DNA of 64,000 nucleotides from Lumbricus terrestris (lineage: Eukaryota; Annelida; Clitellata; Crassiclitellata; Lumbricidae), in contig OX457042.1 in the NCBI GenBank assembly GCA_949752735.1, forward strand, positions 37,027,368 through 37,091,367, given 5' to 3'. Position 1 is the first letter of the stretch; each line of letters begins with the position of its first letter. Under the pieces are notes generated by a model. The model had not been told where the DNA came from and made no database searches. It saw only the letters and a list, made by a program, of their open reading frames with translations. Positions 61,898 through 64,000 of the stretch are shown one piece after another. The position numbers and the translations under genes are program-made.

Positions 61898-64000
61898 AAA
61901 TACAAACAATACTTGTAGGGCAATTGAAGGTCACATGCTGCATATTTGTGCATTGCATATATGACTTTGTACGTGTGTAGGCCGATTCATGTGCACGTAT
62001 TTCATGTATGTATCTTTGTACGCAATTGTGTACAATACAAGGGTCCGTGATGTTGAAGATCTTTGTAAGAGAATAATGCAAGCTTGGAACGATCTTGACC
62101 AGCGAATTATTGACTCGGCGGTGCGCGAAAGGCGCAAGTGACTTCGCGCATGCGTAGAAGCTAAAGGCGGGCAGATTGAGTACAAACTATAAATGTTTTA
62201 CATTGTCTGCCATTTAGCTATAACTTTCCTGAATTTCATTGACATTGTTTGAATATTGTTAAAATAATAACGATTTTTCCTGCGGTTTCCTTTTTATGCC
62301 TCACGGTGTATGTCTTCTCTTCTAGTTAGGCATATGTAGGCTAGTTATTGTGATGGTATCTGAAACACATTGAAAATGCATAAAGCACCGGTCAAATTTG
62401 TTTATATATTATTCCTTTTAGCACATAAATTTATATAGCGCTTCTTTAAATAGGCCATGTAGGCTAATACATAAATATGGCTATACAAAGCATTGAAATG
62501 CAAATAATTTATTATATATTAGTCCTTTCAAGTTTAATACATTCCGCGGAAATCAGGGCTGAAAGTGAGTCTGCGCCCTGGCATTGATTTTCATGAACTG
62601 CCGTTCCCGGGTCTAAGCCGGGTCTCAGCCGGGTCGCATGTCTACCATTGAGGTATATGCATGCATCATAAGCTCTATACCAATTACGAAATCTTTAGTG
62701 AAATTTGTAAGAATTTCCGACAATATTGGGAATGACTGAGAAAAAGGTTGTCATAGTTTTTTTTAACTCATGAGAACCGGTAGCTTTTCCAAACCACTTT
62801 AAGCCCTGACGGTAGCCTAATAGACTTTCATTGACTAACTAACTATTTCCCAAAATATAGGCTAAGCGTGAAATGATGACTGAAATCAATCCCCTAAAAT
62901 TAATTTTGTAGGTTGATTGAAGTTGAAGTCAATTTTCAAGCCCAATCGGCTGGTTTAATCCAAAGTATTAAATTTAATAACGTATAGGCTACAAGTTTAC
63001 GGTTGCAAATTCGTCACCGTTCTTCTACTTCAAACATCTTCAGGTATTTTTCAATTTCTCAACTTGCCTCATAGGCCTTAGTTTTCTAAACTTAAATAAG
63101 ACAACAACACTCTTTGTGCAGTCTGCGTCCAGCGTCATAATATCAAATTATACCTGTGACGTCATATTGAACTTTAATCTTCTCCATTATTATCTACTTC
63201 AAACTGCAGATGTCTATGGTCCAAATGAATATGACGTCAAATTTAGAGGAGTCCACATTAACGCCTCTGTAAATGACGTCATAATTTTCAACATAAAATC
63301 TATCTCTCTGTGGCGTCATATTACGCTTAATCTTGCTCGGTCCGGAATAATTGTAAGCTACTTTCAAAGCGAGATAAATATTTAACTAAAATCTGATATC
63401 GCGAACAATAAATGAAGTTGAAATAAAAAAAACACTTCATTGAGTCATAAAATATTCTTACTTTTCTAATTATAGTACTTTCTTTTCTTATTATGGGCCT
63501 ACTTTCATACTCACTTTTCACTTTTCATTTGATAATTTCAAGTTTTACCAGACTTCCGTTCTTAATGACCGATTATAATTTTCGGTCATTGAAATGATCA
63601 CGATAATTTCTGTCATTTTACCTTACGAATTATTTCTTTTTCCCTTCGATGATCGGTTGCTGCTCAATTCCACAGCAGCTGTTCTTCACCGTCTTTTTCA
63701 ACATATTATTTCGTCGTCTTTTGTCATCGTTTCATCGCTTTCTTCTCGTCATTTCGGCAACTTTCGCCACCTTTGTCATCTTTTAAATCGTTTTGTCCTA
63801 ATTTCAACATCTTCGTCGCATTTATCGTATTCTTTCAAAAAAGTTCTTTGCCTGCTGCCTTCAACAGAATTTCACCAGAGCTAATGAGAGAAAGAGATGA
63901 CGTTGCATATGGGATTGTGACGTCAAACGACTTATGCGAAAAGAGGCAATCGCAACGGGTGTAGGAGTCTAGATTTGAATTTGTTACAATTTTTTTACTG
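61898..64000. other. Intergenic DNA to the right edge
   Basis: No exon with recognisable homology. A frame at 63116-63385 reads protein-like in places (YGPNEYDVKFRGVHINASV) but has no family match. A reversed SINE tail lies near 62425-62450. Three perfect TGACGTCA palindromes lie at 63157-63281, with a fourth at 63918-63925. Confidence 0.45.
63157..63281. promoter_or_regulatory. Cluster of TGACGTCA (CRE-type) palindromes
   Basis: Exact TGACGTCA at 63157-63164, 63232-63239 and 63274-63281, with near matches (GGCGTCA) at about 63312. These are the consensus site for CREB/ATF factors. Function here is inference only, since no adjacent gene is known. Confidence 0.3.

Noticed and set aside
63116..63385. 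Extra FRP-type exon
   Set aside because: No cysteine pattern, WIIIQQR or FPF motif; does not resemble any FRP exon.

Overview
This is eukaryotic DNA from an intron-rich animal, most likely a marine invertebrate deuterostome; echinoderm-like is my inference, from the gene content and repeat style rather than from any database match. GT-AG introns, trinucleotide and tetranucleotide microsatellites, tRNA-derived SINEs and many DNA transposons (hAT-type, MULE-type, Helitron-type) are all visible. There are no operons or bacterial signals.

Layout. About 1-16.5 kb holds two conserved housekeeping genes in tail-to-tail orientation. The last two exons of a calcineurin B gene are on the + strand (691-1735). 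A complete ten-exon proteasome alpha-3 gene (PSMA3) is on the - strand (16472 down to 8325, 252 aa). From about 17 kb to the right edge the DNA changes character. It is dense in transposons, microsatellites and the palindrome TAGGCCTA, and its only convincing genes are three paralogues of one secreted fibrinogen-related protein: FRP-A (- strand, 26566 to 19308), FRP-B (+ strand, 48157-53372) and FRP-C (+ strand, 57611-61501).

The three FRP genes share a four-exon design. Exon 1 is a signal peptide plus a PAN/apple-like cysteine domain, exon 2 a 31-37 nt micro-exon, exon 3 a fibronectin-II-like module and exon 4 a fibrinogen-like (FReD) domain that lacks the usual N-terminal cysteine part. All junctions keep frame, giving 398, 388 and 391 aa. 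This combination is the best candidate for a little-described system: a small family of secreted, lectin-like, possibly immune proteins. The copies appear to exchange sequence: a 150-bp stretch of exon 1 differs at only two bases between FRP-B and FRP-C, while the sequence just upstream is strongly diverged.

Between FRP-A and FRP-B lies a 7478-bp mobile element (35263-42740) with perfect 67-bp inverted termini and a perfect 9-bp target duplication. Other well-delimited elements are a 902-bp MULE derivative that keeps the transposase C-terminus, a 1663-bp hAT-type element with a broken transposase, an 887-bp hAT-type element, a Helitron-like element and several MITEs with exact target duplications. 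No tRNA, rRNA or CRISPR array was found.
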